From the NCBI GenBank assembly GCA_022432975.1, contig CM039510.1, positions 33,846,454 through 33,910,453 of the forward strand: a DNA stretch of 64,000 bases. Reading direction: 5' to 3'. Each line of letters begins with the position of its first letter. Position 1 is the stretch's first letter. Positions 49,300 through 60,458 of this stretch are shown here, one piece after another. The DNA is from Begonia masoniana. Its lineage: Eukaryota > Streptophyta > Magnoliopsida > Cucurbitales > Begoniaceae. Below the pieces are notes generated by a model. That model was given only the letters and a program-made list of their open reading frames with translations, was not told the DNA's origin and ran no database searches. The translations under genes and the position numbers were made by a program.

Positions 49300-51409
49300 T
49301 CATTGAGCTACTCAAGACACTCTATATTGGCTTAGGTGGGCAGATAGGGCCGACCATACGTTGGGTGGTAATGTTAGGTTGGGGTGGATAGATTGCGTCA
49401 GGGATGCAATGGGTAGCTCGGGTCATGCGACTACTCGAGATGGAGGAGTGGAATCCCCCTATTTGTCTGCGTACGCAATATAACACATACACTTTCTGTA
49501 ATATCTGCCTTTTTTTCTATTTCTTATTTTTTTTCAAGTAAATTTTTTACGTTATTTAAAGTCAACTTGTTTCATGTTGACTCAAATTGTCGTTCCTTGG
49601 CATTTGACTACATGTAAAACTTCGATCAAATTGGTCAAACGATTAGTTTTGGTGTTCAACATGGTGAAAGTCTAAAATTTTGTGTAGGGTAAATTAGTAT
49701 TTTGTCTTCGGGTTTGTTAAGAAATTTTTTTTGAAACGTTGAAGGCTTTCGGTGAATTTCGAGAATTTCCGTTAGATTGAGTGTCGAGAAATATGGTAAT
49801 CTATATCACATTGTCGTTGGTGAATTTTTGTTTAGAAATTTTCTCAATTGAGTTTGAGAAATTGTTGTAGATGTGGTCCATCATATTAGATTATATTTTA
49901 AGATATGTTTAATATATATAATATAATGTATTTATATTATATTATATTATATTAATTTATTTTATTTTTATTTTAAATTTTTATTTATTTAATAGAAAGG
50001 GGAGGATCCCCTTTCTTGGTTCTTCATGCCGGGAGGGAGGGAGGGAGAGAGAGAGATGAGTAATTGGTGTTGAGGAGGATTTTGTTGCGTAGGTTGATTT
50101 TCTATCGATCCAATCTTTAAGTTTTGTAAAGGGGTAAGTCGTTTCTAACTATGTTTTGCTAGTTTGGATGTTAGTGTTTATTTTTTTCATATTGGGATTT
50201 TGAGGTTCGAAACTCGAAATCGTTGGTTTTTTATGTATTATTTTGGTAGATTGGAGTTTTATGCAAGTTGTAGTATCGATTGGAGGCGAAAATCAACTAG
50301 GGAGGTCAGGTGCTTCTAGTCATTGAAAATCAACGCAGCAGTCGACACTTGTCGACCGATGATGATGGTAGAGCCTAGCAAGGGTCGACACCTCAACAAG
50401 TGTCGACTCTGGCTGATTGGAGGATGCAGCTGTCGACCGGTTGGTAGACACTTGCCATACTCGAGGAAGTCAATGGTCGACCATTTGCTCAAAGTGTTGA
50501 CCCTTGCCAATCCGAGAGCAACAATGGTTGACCCTTTTATCAAGGTGTCGACTCCTGCCCTGAGGTGTCGACCACTTGGGTCGGTGATCAACCCTTGGTG
50601 GATCTTGAGATGGAGGGGGGTTGACCGCTAGGTCTTTAGTTTAAGTTCACAACTGTTTGTCGCAGTCTCTTGGTTGGGTTCCTAGTGTCGTTGTAGGACT
50701 CAACTATTGTTATCGTTGTTGTGTATTGGTTAGGGCTTTAACGTTGTCTCTTGTCGGTTAGGGTTCCTATCCCCGATTAATTTCCATTATAAATTCTCGT
50801 GTTCTAATTTGGGATTTTATGTCAGTTTGGTATAGGTCCTGACAATTTTCCTGTTCCCGAAGACTAGTTTCTAGTGCCTAATCTTGCTAGCGTGTTCGGA
50901 TTGTTAGTAGGGTTGTAATTCGTCATTGAGGTGGAAGTTTCTATACTGTACTAGATTGCATGCAATTGTTTTCAAAACTTATTTTGATGGATTGAAATCG
51001 ATGAAAACTCTATCGGGGCCTATGTACATATGTTACACGTCTATATTCCAATTGCATGGTACTTAATTTTTAATCAATGTATACGTACGTCTGATGGGCT
51101 ATTTTGATTAGGCTGGACGAGTCTTTCTGGTATTGGACTCCAATTGTTCTTGGCTGTGGCAGCCGAGTAACCCAAATAACTGGAGATTGATCAGATGCTT
51201 GTGTTGTGGATTATTGAGCATTCAATATTGATATTCAATTGTTCTGGTTGTATCCAGAAAAGTAGCCATAGCAACTAGAGTCGATTGTATGCATCTTCTG
51301 ATGAGTGAAAGTTATTTGTTTTCACATTACGAAATGGGTAATAGAACATGATGACGCGCTCCTTGAATTTTGAATCCATAAATCCGGCCAGGGTATTTTT
51401 ATTTGATAC
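49300..51409. other. Possible worn LTR or retroelement leader, non-coding
   Basis: This stretch has G/purine-rich leader-like sequence (GGGAGGGAGGGAGGGAGAGA near 50030), a cluster of GTCGAC words at 50338-50630 and no coding frame. It resembles the LTR/leader composition of gypsy elements, but I find no paired ends, TSD or primer site. Confidence 0.35.
50338..50610. repeat. Cluster of GTCGAC / GTTGACC words
   Basis: At least ten TGTCGAC, GGTCGAC or GTTGACC words lie in 270 bp, on both strands because the core is palindromic. Spacing is irregular, unlike the ordered LTR arrays. Confidence 0.8.
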
Positions 51410-51466
51410 GTTAGTGTAGGATCGTGATTGTCTAGAGGAGAGGAGAGGAGAGGAGAGGAGAGGGGA

Positions 51467-51487
51467 GGGGGGGGGGGGGGGGGGGGG
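51467..51487. repeat. G21 tract after (GGAGA)n in the SIRE 3 LTR
   Basis: Five-base GAGGA-type repeats at 51434-51466 lead into 21 G. Sibling LTRs have only five or six G here, so this is a local expansion or an assembly error. Confidence 0.9.
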
Positions 51488-52235
51488 TGAATTAGAATTT
51501 TCTCTCATAATTGAGTTTACTTAAAACAATATAAATTAATTAATTTATTGTTTACTTATTCAAAATAAACAAAGAGAGAGAGAGAAAAATAACACCGAAA
51601 TTTTTCGGCCAATCCTGCCTACTTCCACGCTCCAAAGCTTCCCCTTGAAGATTCTTTCCTTCTCCTCACGAGAAATCTAGATCGAACTTCACGGGTGTCG
51701 ATCTACTGCCTTTACACTTCTGGATTGAACTTCACACGGGCGTCAATCCACTACCTTACAGTTTTTACAAGATGAAGATATTAAGCACAAGGCTACACTC
51801 TTTCAAAAGCTAAATCTCAAGTTTTGGAATAGAGAGATATAGAGAGTCGCAGAGTATTACATGACTTTTTGCTCGTGAGAGTTAAGAGGTAATTGTAAAG
51901 ATTGGAAAAAGTTCTTCTCCCGAGTTTCATTCTTCTTTTTATACTATTGTCTGTAATCTGTGTCTCATTCAAAAATATGACCGTTGAAGATGAGTTCGTA
52001 TGCAGAAAACTAGCCGTTGAGTTTTGGAGTCGCTATCGCTTGCGGTCTTAATAGTCTGGCGTTAAGACTCTAGACATTCGAGTTTTGCCGAATTCGTTTA
52101 GTCTGATGTTGGACAAATACTCGTCGGACTAATGCTTCGCATGAATTCATTGTTCTATCTTGGAACACTTCGGTTCAATATTTTGGACGCTTGCTCATTG
52201 GACGAGTACATTGGACGATTGCGTTGTGGACAAGT

Positions 52236-52302
52236 ACTTTGGACGACTGCGTCTGTCGTAACTTTGGACGACTGCGTCTGTCTTAACTTTGGACGACTGC
52301 GT
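52236..52302. repeat. Short TGGACGAC array, first copy
   Basis: Two and a half 25-bp units with core TGGACGACTGCGTCTGTC, one with a T-to-G change, then a jump straight into the LTR tail (AAGAAACGTAATACC). Confidence 0.9.
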
Positions 52303-52556
52303 AAGAAACGTAATACCATTTTCAAAGGGCATTTCTAGATAAATGCAATAAACATAATAATCCAATTATTCAGTTCATATATTTTATATTAATCATACTT
52401 ATCAGTTCATATATTTCTTATTAATCATAATCATCAAAAACTTATTTAAACTTAAACTCTATTTAAGTCAACAATCTCTCCCTTTTTGATGATGACAAAT
52501 ATATGATCTGTTTCAACATACTAATACATACTCTCCATACTCTATGCAGTAATTCC

Positions 52557-53560
52557 TTATTAACTTTGGACGACTGCGTCTGTCTTAACTTTGGACGACT
52601 GCGTCTGTCTTAACTTTGGACGACTGCGTCTGTCTTAACTTTGGACGACTGCGTCTGTCTTAACTTTGGACGACTGCGTCTGTCTTAACTTTGGACGACT
52701 GCGTCTGTCTTAACTTTGGACGACTGCGTCTGTCTTAACTTTGGACGACTGCGTCTGTCTTAACTTTGGACGACTGCGTCTGTCTTAACTTTGGACGACT
52801 GCGTCTGTCTTAACTTTGGACGACTGCGTCTGTCTTAACTTTGGACGACTGCGTCTGTCTTAACTTTGGACGACTGCGTCTGTCTTAACTTTGGACGACT
52901 GCGTCTGTCTTAACTTTGGACGACTGCGTCTGTCTTAACTTTGGACGACTGCGTCTGTCTTAACTTTGGACGACTGCGTCTGTCTTAACTTTGGACGACT
53001 GCGTCTGTCTTAACTTTGGACGACTGCGTCTGTCTTAACTTTGGACGACTGCGTCTGTCTTAACTTTGGACGACTGCGTCTGTCTTAACTTTGGACGACT
53101 GCGTCTGTCTTAACTTTGGACGACTGCGTCTGTCTTAACTTTGGACGACTGCGTCTGTCTTAACTTTGGACGACTGCGTCTGTCTTAACTTTGGACGACT
53201 GCGTCTGTCTTAACTTTGGACGACTGCGTCTGTCTTAACTTTGGACGACTGCGTCTGTCTTAACTTTGGACGACTGCGTCTGTCTTAACTTTGGACGACT
53301 GCGTCTGTCTTAACTTTGGACGACTGCGTCTGTCTTAACTTTGGACGACTGCGTCTGTCTTAACTTTGGACGACTGCGTCTGTCTTAACTTTGGACGACT
53401 GCGTCTGTCTTAACTTTGGACGACTGCGTCTGTCTTAACTTTGGACGACTGCGTCTGTCTTAACTTTGGACGACTGCGTCTGTCTTAACTTTGGACGACT
53501 GCGTCTGTCTTAACTTTGGACGACTGCGTCTGTCTTAACTTTGGACGACTGCGTCTGTCT
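52557..53560. repeat. 25-bp tandem array, about 40 apparently identical units
   Basis: The unit (core TGGACGACTGCGTCTGTC plus TTAACTT) repeats with exact 25-bp spacing; each 300-bp block reads the same as the next. I see no substitution between about 52557 and 53560. There are no unique spacers. Confidence 0.97.
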
Positions 53561-53788
53561 TTCACGTAGTACTTTGGACGATTGACTTTGGACTAATAAC
53601 ACTTAATCAAAAACCGTAAGAAACGTAATACCATTTTCAAAGGGCATTTCTAGATAAATGCAATAAACATAATAATCCAATTATTCAGTTCATATATTTT
53701 ATATTAATCATACTTATCAGTTCATATATTTCTTATTAATCATAATCATCAAAAACTTATTTAAACTTAAACTCTATTTAAGTCAACA

Positions 53789-53802
53789 ATCTCTCCCTTT
53801 TT
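53789..53802 (-). promoter_or_regulatory. Polypurine tract of SIRE element 3
   Basis: The minus strand reads AAAAAGGGAGAGAT directly before the LTR start TGTTGACTTAAA. This is the expected primer for plus-strand synthesis. A second copy at 52474-52487 belongs to the duplicated segment. Confidence 0.8.
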
Positions 53803-54099
53803 GATGATGACAAATATATGATCTGTTTCAACATACTAATACATACTCTCCCATACTCTATGCAGTATTCCTTATTAATAAGTCATAAGTATAAATTCAG
53901 TAATTTCTTATCCTTCTCCCCTTTTGACATTATAAAAAATAATCATGTATAGGAGGAATGACATTCAGCACAGCAGATTAGAGATAACAGTAATAAAATA
54001 GTCACAGTTAGACAACATGGAAAGAAAAAAAATCATTCAAAGTGTAAAAAACAATATTATTCACAGTGAGAAAAAAATATAAAATAAAGAATATTCCTA

Positions 54100-55981
54100 G
54101 TTCTCAGGGGAATCCCATAATTGATTGTGGAAATCATCCTTATCAGGAGGGGATTCCACCTGAGGATTAATTTTCTCAACAGGAGAGGAAGGAGGAACAC
54201 TTGCGTCATGAATGACATCCCCTGCAACTGGAACAGCACCAGCAATATCTGGATTACTAGTAGGAGCAGGCACTGACTCAGTAATTGAAGGAACAGCTAA
54301 AGTAGCTGGACAAGCTGCCTCAAGGTTCACGTCATTTTCATCCAAAATCTCATCCGCATTAGAGGGCTAACCAGCACTTCTTGTCAAAAGGGTACCAAGG
54401 TCTCCAACATGAGAGATAACCCTTTCACAATCTCTCTGCATTTGCGCTGTGATATGACTAGAATGGAATCTAACAGAGGAGATGACATCACCAATTGCTT
54501 TACTTTGATTGAATTCCAATAGATCAATGCGTTTGTTGACATCATCAATAGCTTTACTTTGATTTGATTCCAGTAGATCAACACAATTGTGCAGACTTTG
54601 AATGGTAGCTCCAAGATGTTCTAGTTGTGATAGGACATAAGCTTCAAACTGATCTTGGCGAGAGAGATGCAAGGACTGAAAGGATTCCTGACCAGTGCCA
54701 ATGCTTGCAATACTTACCTGAAGCTCATGAAATTGTTCATCAGAGATAGAATTTCGCACAAGAGAAGTGGGAGGACCTTTAGTTCTAGAAGGAGGAACAG
54801 GAGCAGACAATGAGGGGATCTGAGTTGGAGAGGGAGTAGGAGTTGGACAGGTGGGGCGTGGAAGTGGTTGTAGGGGAATATCAGCTTGGACTGTATGAAG
54901 TTCAAGATCACTCGCAGGCTCTTGAGTGTGAGTGTGCACATGACTAACCTTTTCAGGAGCTTAAATAAGGAGAACTGGAGGTGGCAGAGGATCAAGGACA
55001 GGAAGAAAAGTATCATCTGGAGCACTTTCTTCCTCTTCTTCTTCATCAATTATCAAGCGCCTTGAAACACCTCCTCGACCAGCTTTTTCAACCAACACAC
55101 TTTGAGCATTTCTTGTTATTCCCATTCTTGACAAGGTGGAGGATGAAAAGAAGTCAGATTTCTTCACGGTTAAAAGCTTGTCAGACTCTGGAAATCTGAC
55201 TCCAAACCTTCGAAAAATCTTCATAAGTAGAAGATTGTAAGGTAGAGACTTGGATACATTGCAGACAACTTGCAGCATCCGATTTAAAACAATGTACCCA
55301 AGATGAAATGGTTAACCTCTGAATATCTGACCAAGAAGAAATAGGTCTATTCCACTTACATGGTCTCTATGACTATCTACTGGCAAGATGTTATAGTGGA
55401 TCATTTGGTGGAAGACTCTAGCCCTAAGGTTCAAATCCTTGCTCTTCAACTTAAGGGGAGAGTTGTTAGGATCCTTGGCAATCAATTTGACTAACTCCTT
55501 GCCTGTTGGCTTCTCAAGAAAAGACGGATTCTTTGCTGTCTCAAAGAATCTCCGTGAACCATTTAGAAATTCGCAATGGAGGATTTCATGGATAGCTTCC
55601 TGGGTACAGTTCAATATGTCGTCCATAGACATAACTCCTAAGGACTAGAGGGCGTGTAGAATGTTCCAGATTGGCATAAAATATCATAATCGGGGGTTCA
55701 CAATAATGAGACTCAAAATCAAACAACTCTATTAGGCCCATTTTAAGTAATGGCTCTTCTAAATCCAAACCAGACAAGTCGTGAAAAACTACTCCTCTAG
55801 AACGAATAAGAGGTTTGATTTCAAAGCTTTCATAGTACCTATTAAAAGCGCTTAATTTATGAACTCGTGATTTGGCCATTTAAGAGGAGGAGGAACTGCG
55901 ACAGACTGAGCATCCGCGGTATGAGAAGTCTTTTGCTTTTTCCGTGAGAAGACTTGTTCTGCGCGAGAGGAAGATGCCATT
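54100..55981 (-). pseudogene. SIRE element 3 third ORF (plant transposon-protein-like, coiled-coil), broken
   Basis: A start at 55981 (MASSSRAEQVFSRKKQKTSH) leads after a frameshift into SRGVVFHDLSGLDLEEPL and IFYANLE (55879-55586). Next come ARVFHQMIHYNILPVDSH and GIDLFLLGQIF (55632-55312), FFSSSTLSRMGITRNAQSV with an acidic run (55278-54961), a proline-rich segment (54939-54760) and a repeated helix (LLESNQSKAIDDVNKRIDL), then a tail to 54100. The early part matches the third ORF of SIRE element 1. In SIRE elements the ORF after pol is often called env-like; I see coiled-coil but no clear membrane segment. At least four breaks interrupt it. Confidence 0.8.
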
Positions 55982-56285
55982 GAAAAAGATATAGATTTCT
56001 GAACAGAGACGGATTTTCACGAAGATCAGAGAAGAATAGGAATCACTGGACGAACGAGAGAAGTCGAGGAAGATTTTTCGAAAGTTAGGGTTTCTGTAAC
56101 ATTTCGAAAGATTTTATAGTCCATTTTGACAACGTCCATTGTGACAACGTCCATACAATTTAGAGAGAAATATCTCTTGGAGATCGTCCATTTCTTTATT
56201 GATCACACTGCTTATTGGCCAATTTTCTCCAACATAAAAACAGAACCTTAATTTCTCTCATGCCTAATGAGACCTAACCTTATTC

Positions 56286-56695
56286 TAATAGAATTGAAGG
56301 TCTTCTCATGTAATGATTTGGTAAAGATATTTGCCAATTGATCAGCAGAATTGACAAAATCTAAGGTGATATCCCCTTTCTGAACATGATCTCTAATAAA
56401 ATGATATCTTATCTCTATATGTTTGGTTCTTGAGTGCTGAATGGGATTCTTGGATATATTGATGGCACTGTGTTGTCACACCGAATGAGAATCCTATCTT
56501 TGAAAAGATTAGAATCTTCTAGTGTTTGTTTCATCCAAAGTACTTGTGCACAACAACTGCCGGCAGCGATATATTCACTTTCAGCCGTTGATAGTGCAAC
56601 TGAATTCTGCTTCTTTGAATACCATGACACAAGAGACTCACCTAAGAATTGACACATTCCACTTGTGCTTTTCCTATTTACAAGACTATCGGCAT
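56286..56695 (-). pseudogene. SIRE element 3 RNase H end, cut by Tekay element 3
   Basis: The frame 56657-56415 reads MCQFLGESLVSWYSKKQNSV, LSTAESEYIAAGSCCAQVLW and the start of RCDNT before a frameshift; the remaining tail (about 56410-56286) matches the RNase H end of SIRE element 1. Upstream the reading stops inside the NRKSTSG region at 56695, exactly where the Tekay LTR begins. Confidence 0.88.
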
Positions 56696-56929
56696 TGTAG
56701 CTACCCTAATTTCCCATAACACTATTCCTAATAATGACGTAAAATTTAAACTTTTATTTTATTCTTTTCATCTTACTCATTTAAAGACAGTTAAATTCGT
56801 TAAGCAGAAGTCAATAATTCCTCTCGGGTTTCTTCAAATGAGCAGTAAAGTCGACTCTTCCTATCAGGTTTCATTTAAGGAACAATATTTTTCCTCTCGG
56901 GTTTCATCAATTTAAACAGTAGGGGTAGA

Positions 56930-57560
56930 CGTTATAACAGGCAGGAATGAATAACAGAAACAGAAGACAGCGTGGATGACCGAAATCAGAAGACGGTGTG
57001 GACGTTTGAAAACAGAAAGTAGTGTGGACAACGGAGACAGAAGACAGTCTGGATGATGGAGACAGAAGACAGTGTGGACGACGAAGAAAGAAGACAGTGT
57101 GGACGTTTGAAATAATAGACAGCGTGGACGACAGAATTAAAAGACAGAATTGACAACAGAAATAAAAGACAGTGTGGACGTTTGAAATAATAGACAGCGT
57201 GGACGAAAGAATTAAAAGACAGAATTGACAACAGAAATAAAAGACAGTGTGGACGTTTGAAATAATAGACAGCGTGGACGTTTGAAATAATAGACAGCGT
57301 GGACGACAAAATTAAAGACAGAATTGACAACAGAAATAAAAGACAGTGTGGACGAATGATTTTCTCTACCAGAATGCTTAACTAAACTTTATCGTCCACA
57401 GACTTACTTAGACTTTTCGTCCACAGACCACGTGATTTTGTTGTCCACAATCCACGTGACTTCACTGTCCACAGACTTTGGACAATGACTTTCTTACAGA
57501 AACACATAACTAAACTTTATCGTCCACAGACTTTAGACGATGACTTTCTTACAGAAACAC
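56930..57560. repeat. GTGGACG minisatellite, 75-bp units made of three 25-bp parts
   Basis: The word AGTGTGGACG recurs at 57096, 57171 and 57246 (75-bp spacing) and then at 57345 (99 bp). Each 75-bp unit is three 25-bp parts, two with TGGACG and one degenerate (TTGACAAC). The complementary word CGTCCACAGAC occurs at 57391-57545. Confidence 0.92.
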
Positions 57561-57604
57561 TTAACCAAAACTTAAAGAATCCCGAATCTGAACCATGCAT
57601 TACC

Positions 57605-57667
57605 CGATCGATCGCCCCTTCCTGGCGATCGATCGACTAGCTCTCTGGATTTTTGTCCAGAGAGCTA
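57605..57667. other. Two adjacent perfect 12-bp hairpins in the Tekay 3 LTR
   Basis: First: CGATCGATCGCC (57605-57616), loop CCTTCCT, GGCGATCGATCG (57624-57635). Second: TAGCTCTCTGGA (57638-57649), loop TTTTTG, TCCAGAGAGCTA (57656-57667). The arms are exact and the hairpins lie 2 bp apart. Confidence 0.93.
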
Positions 57668-58253
57668 CCTTCATATTCTTTCCCCTGCACCTACACACCA
57701 TTCACCCAGAACTTCCAGAAACATTAAAACATCAAAATCCATTACCATTTCATCAACATTAGTATTTACACTATCCAGACATCAAACACCCTAGAATGAG
57801 TTTCTATACAATTCATATACTTCCACCCTTCAGCCCGACTTAAACCCCAAAATTTCCAAAATACTTAACTATTGCTCCCACGGGTGAATTTAGCTCTGAT
57901 TGCACTGCACACTCTCATGGGCACACCTCTTCAACCAGCTTATGCGTCGGGTGGGGGAATCTCATCCTCACCTGTTTCAAAATCACTTACACCATAAATA
58001 CAACTATGAGCTAAAGGCTCAGTAAGCTTCGTAAATGCAAATACATGCTGTGCATATGCGGTTCATAAATCATGCAAACGTTTTCAGAGTTTCATTGCAT
58101 AACAGATTACAGAACAGAATGTCACCGAGGTCTAAACTCTCACCAGATGGAGAGGGCACGTCTGGCGGTTAGACAGCCCTTTCCATCTAACGGGAGGAAA
58201 ACATGCTTTCATCCGTAAACAGCCATGTCTGAACCCCATCCCATCGTGACCAA

Positions 58254-58297
58254 ATTACAAATTACAGATTATAGATTACAGATTACAGATTACAGAT
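58254..58297. repeat. ATTACAG short tandem repeat
   Basis: About six units of 7 bp, with variants, in the same LTR slot that carries a 16-bp repeat in Tekay 1. Confidence 0.9.
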
Positions 58298-59022
58298 TTC
58301 GTACATTTGATTCATTTCTTTTCTCAAAACCGTGCAGAAACTCATTTTTTATGCTAATTTGGAAAAGTGTGATGCATGTACAGTTCATAATTAACATAAT
58401 GTAAACATATATTGTGAATACCATCAGAACATAGCAAATATAACCTATAAAAACTATAATCTTGAACTACCCAACCAAAGCATAAAAAAAACATACATAA
58501 CTCCAAAATCCTCAATGACGAACTCGACTTATGGCATAGGCCTATCGGCCACAGTAAGTCACGAAGACTTACCTTTTGTCCTTAGCAGTCCAAATACCTC
58601 ACTTGAGCCTTGTCACCTTAGGAGCTTCAAAGATGACGGAAAGGCAACTTTGAGGGAGGAGGGAAATTTCGTGGGAAGGAGGGGATGGTTTCTTCTCAGC
58701 GATGCAAGAAAACAGAGAGAAGTATGAAAATGAAAGTGATTTCACGTAAGGGAGAGAAGAAGCAAGGAAGCAGCTTCTTCCACAAGCTTTGCCACATGTC
58801 ACCTTCTTATTGGATGCTCCCAACCACCCACTTTCACTTCCTAATTTGCCCCTCCATTGGTTTCTAACTAAATGTTTTGTTTGGTTGAACTTTAGTTTGA
58901 AGTTTCTTTTCCTTTTCTTTTTTTTTTTGTCCATTAATATATATCACACAAAAGTCATAATTCAAAAGTTCCGGATGTTACGTTCCATCCACCTTAATTA
59001 AAATTTTGTCCTCAAAATTTGA

Positions 59023-60393
59023 TTACACAAACAGTCCAGGATACTTGACATCATATCCTGTTGCCTCTCCTAAGTGGCCTCTTCCATGTCGTAGTTCTGC
59101 CATAAGACTTTTGCTAGCAGGAATTTCCTTGTTGCGTAATACCTTGATGGAGGACTCCAGAATCCGCACTGGCTTCTCCACATAAGTCAGTTTCGGTTGT
59201 ACTTTGATCTCGCTTGCTTCCACGATATGAGATGGATCACGTACACACTTTTTGAGCATGGACACGTGAAACACATCATGAATACCTTCCATGGATGCCG
59301 GAAGCTGTAACCGGTACGCCATAGTCCCGATCCTCTTTAAAATAAGGAATGACCTCACATACTGAGGGCCTAGCTTGTCCCTTTTTCTGAATCGCATCAC
59401 ACCCTTGAACGGAGAAATCTTCAGATAAACTTCATCACCCTCGTTGAACTCCAATTCCCTCCGTCTGGTGTCAGTATAACTTTTCTGGCGGCTTTGTGTT
59501 ACCTCAATACATTGCCTGATAACAGCGATCTTCTCCGCTGTTTGCTGTAAAATATCTGGGCCAACTATGCTAGCTTTGCCGACCTCGTTCCAATATAGCG
59601 GAAACCTGCATTTTTTACCATACAACGCCTCATACGGAGCCATGCCAATCGTAGCCTAGAAGCTATTATTGCACGAGAACTCAATTAAGGGTAAATATCG
59701 GCTCCACGAGCCCTGAAATTTCAGCACGCAAGCTCTAAGCATATCCTCAAGAATCTGATTTGTTCTTTCTGTCTGCCCGTTAGTCTGAGGATGAAACACT
59801 GTGCTAAAATTCAACTGAGTTCCCATAGTCACATGTAGACTCTTCCAAAATTTTGAAGTAAACCTGGCGTCTCTATCGGAGACAATCGAAATAGGCACTC
59901 CGTGTAGTTTAACAATCTTCTGCACATACAGCTCAGCAAGCTGATCCATAGAATAAGTCATCTTCACTGGTAGAAAATGGGCCGATTTTGTCAAACGGTC
60001 CACAATCACCCAGATGCTATCGTGCCCTTTCGTCGTTCTCGGGAGTCAAAATATAAAATCCATGGAGATTTGCTCCCACTTCCACTCCGGAATCGGCAGT
60101 GGCTGCAATGTTCTGGCCGGCCATTGGTGTTCTACCTTAACCTATTGGCACACCAAACAGGTTTCCACATACTTGGCGACCTCTCTCTTCATGTTCGGCC
60201 ACCAGAAGTGTCATTTCAAATCTCTATACATTTTTGTGCTTCTTGGATGTACAGAGTATGCCGAAGAGTGTGCCTCAGTCAAAATTTCCTTCCTTAACCC
60301 TTCGTTGTTAGGCACGTACCACCTGTGCTTGAATTTCAAAATACCACCCTTCGACAAGTTGAAATCAGATGAGTCCTCGGATGTTGCAATCAA
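59023..60393 (-). pseudogene. Tekay element 3 integrase and chromodomain, broken
   Basis: From upstream: linker and finger start (60393-60211), integrase core (60009-59656: [22 protein letters not shown]), TAG at 59656-59658 in place of glutamine, then YEALYGKKCRFPLYWNEV and the remaining C-terminal part (59643-59023). The chromodomain start (VLRNKEIP) is followed by a frameshifted tail, so the domain is damaged. The region between 60211 and 60009 carries further stops. Confidence 0.88.
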
Positions 60394-60458
60394 TTAATAC
60401 TTCTCGCATTCTGAGTCTTTTTGTTGATCTCCTCGGATTTTGTCCAAAATCGTCGGCC

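Larger units (their letters stand above)
51415..53788 (-). repeat. 3' LTR of SIRE element 3, expanded by a 25-bp array and a partial duplication
   Basis: The start (51415, TGTAGGATCG) and end (53788, TTTAAGTCAACA) match the other SIRE LTRs. Inside, the LTR tail and the first internal bases occur twice (52309-52556 and 53618-53871), separated by a 1-kb array, so this LTR is about 1.1 kb longer than its 1258-bp sibling. Confidence 0.85.
51415..56695 (-). mobile_element. Ty1/copia SIRE-like retrotransposon, element 3 (5' part beyond the window)
   Basis: On the minus strand, from high to low coordinates: the RNase H piece (56657-56415), a long third-ORF region (55981-54100), a polypurine tract near 53789-53802, then the 3' LTR (51415-53788). 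Tekay element 3 has cut RNase H at 56695, so RT, integrase and gag lie right of the window. The left flank pentamer is GTTAG (51410-51414). Confidence 0.88.
56696..58982 (-). repeat. 3' LTR of Tekay element 3
   Basis: Edges on the plus strand are TGTAGCTACCC (56696) and GGATGTTACG (58982), the last base changed from the expected A. It shares ordered blocks with the Tekay 1 LTR from 57860 onward; the portion 56930-57560 is a minisatellite. Confidence 0.82.

Noticed and set aside
50316..50631. Two overlapping frames of about 100 residues on opposite strands
   Set aside because: Both are by-products of the GTCGAC-rich cluster; neither has motifs or a plausible gene context.
52557..53560. CRISPR-like array of 25-bp repeats
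   Set aside because: The units are contiguous with no spacers, and the setting is a plant LTR. It is a minisatellite.
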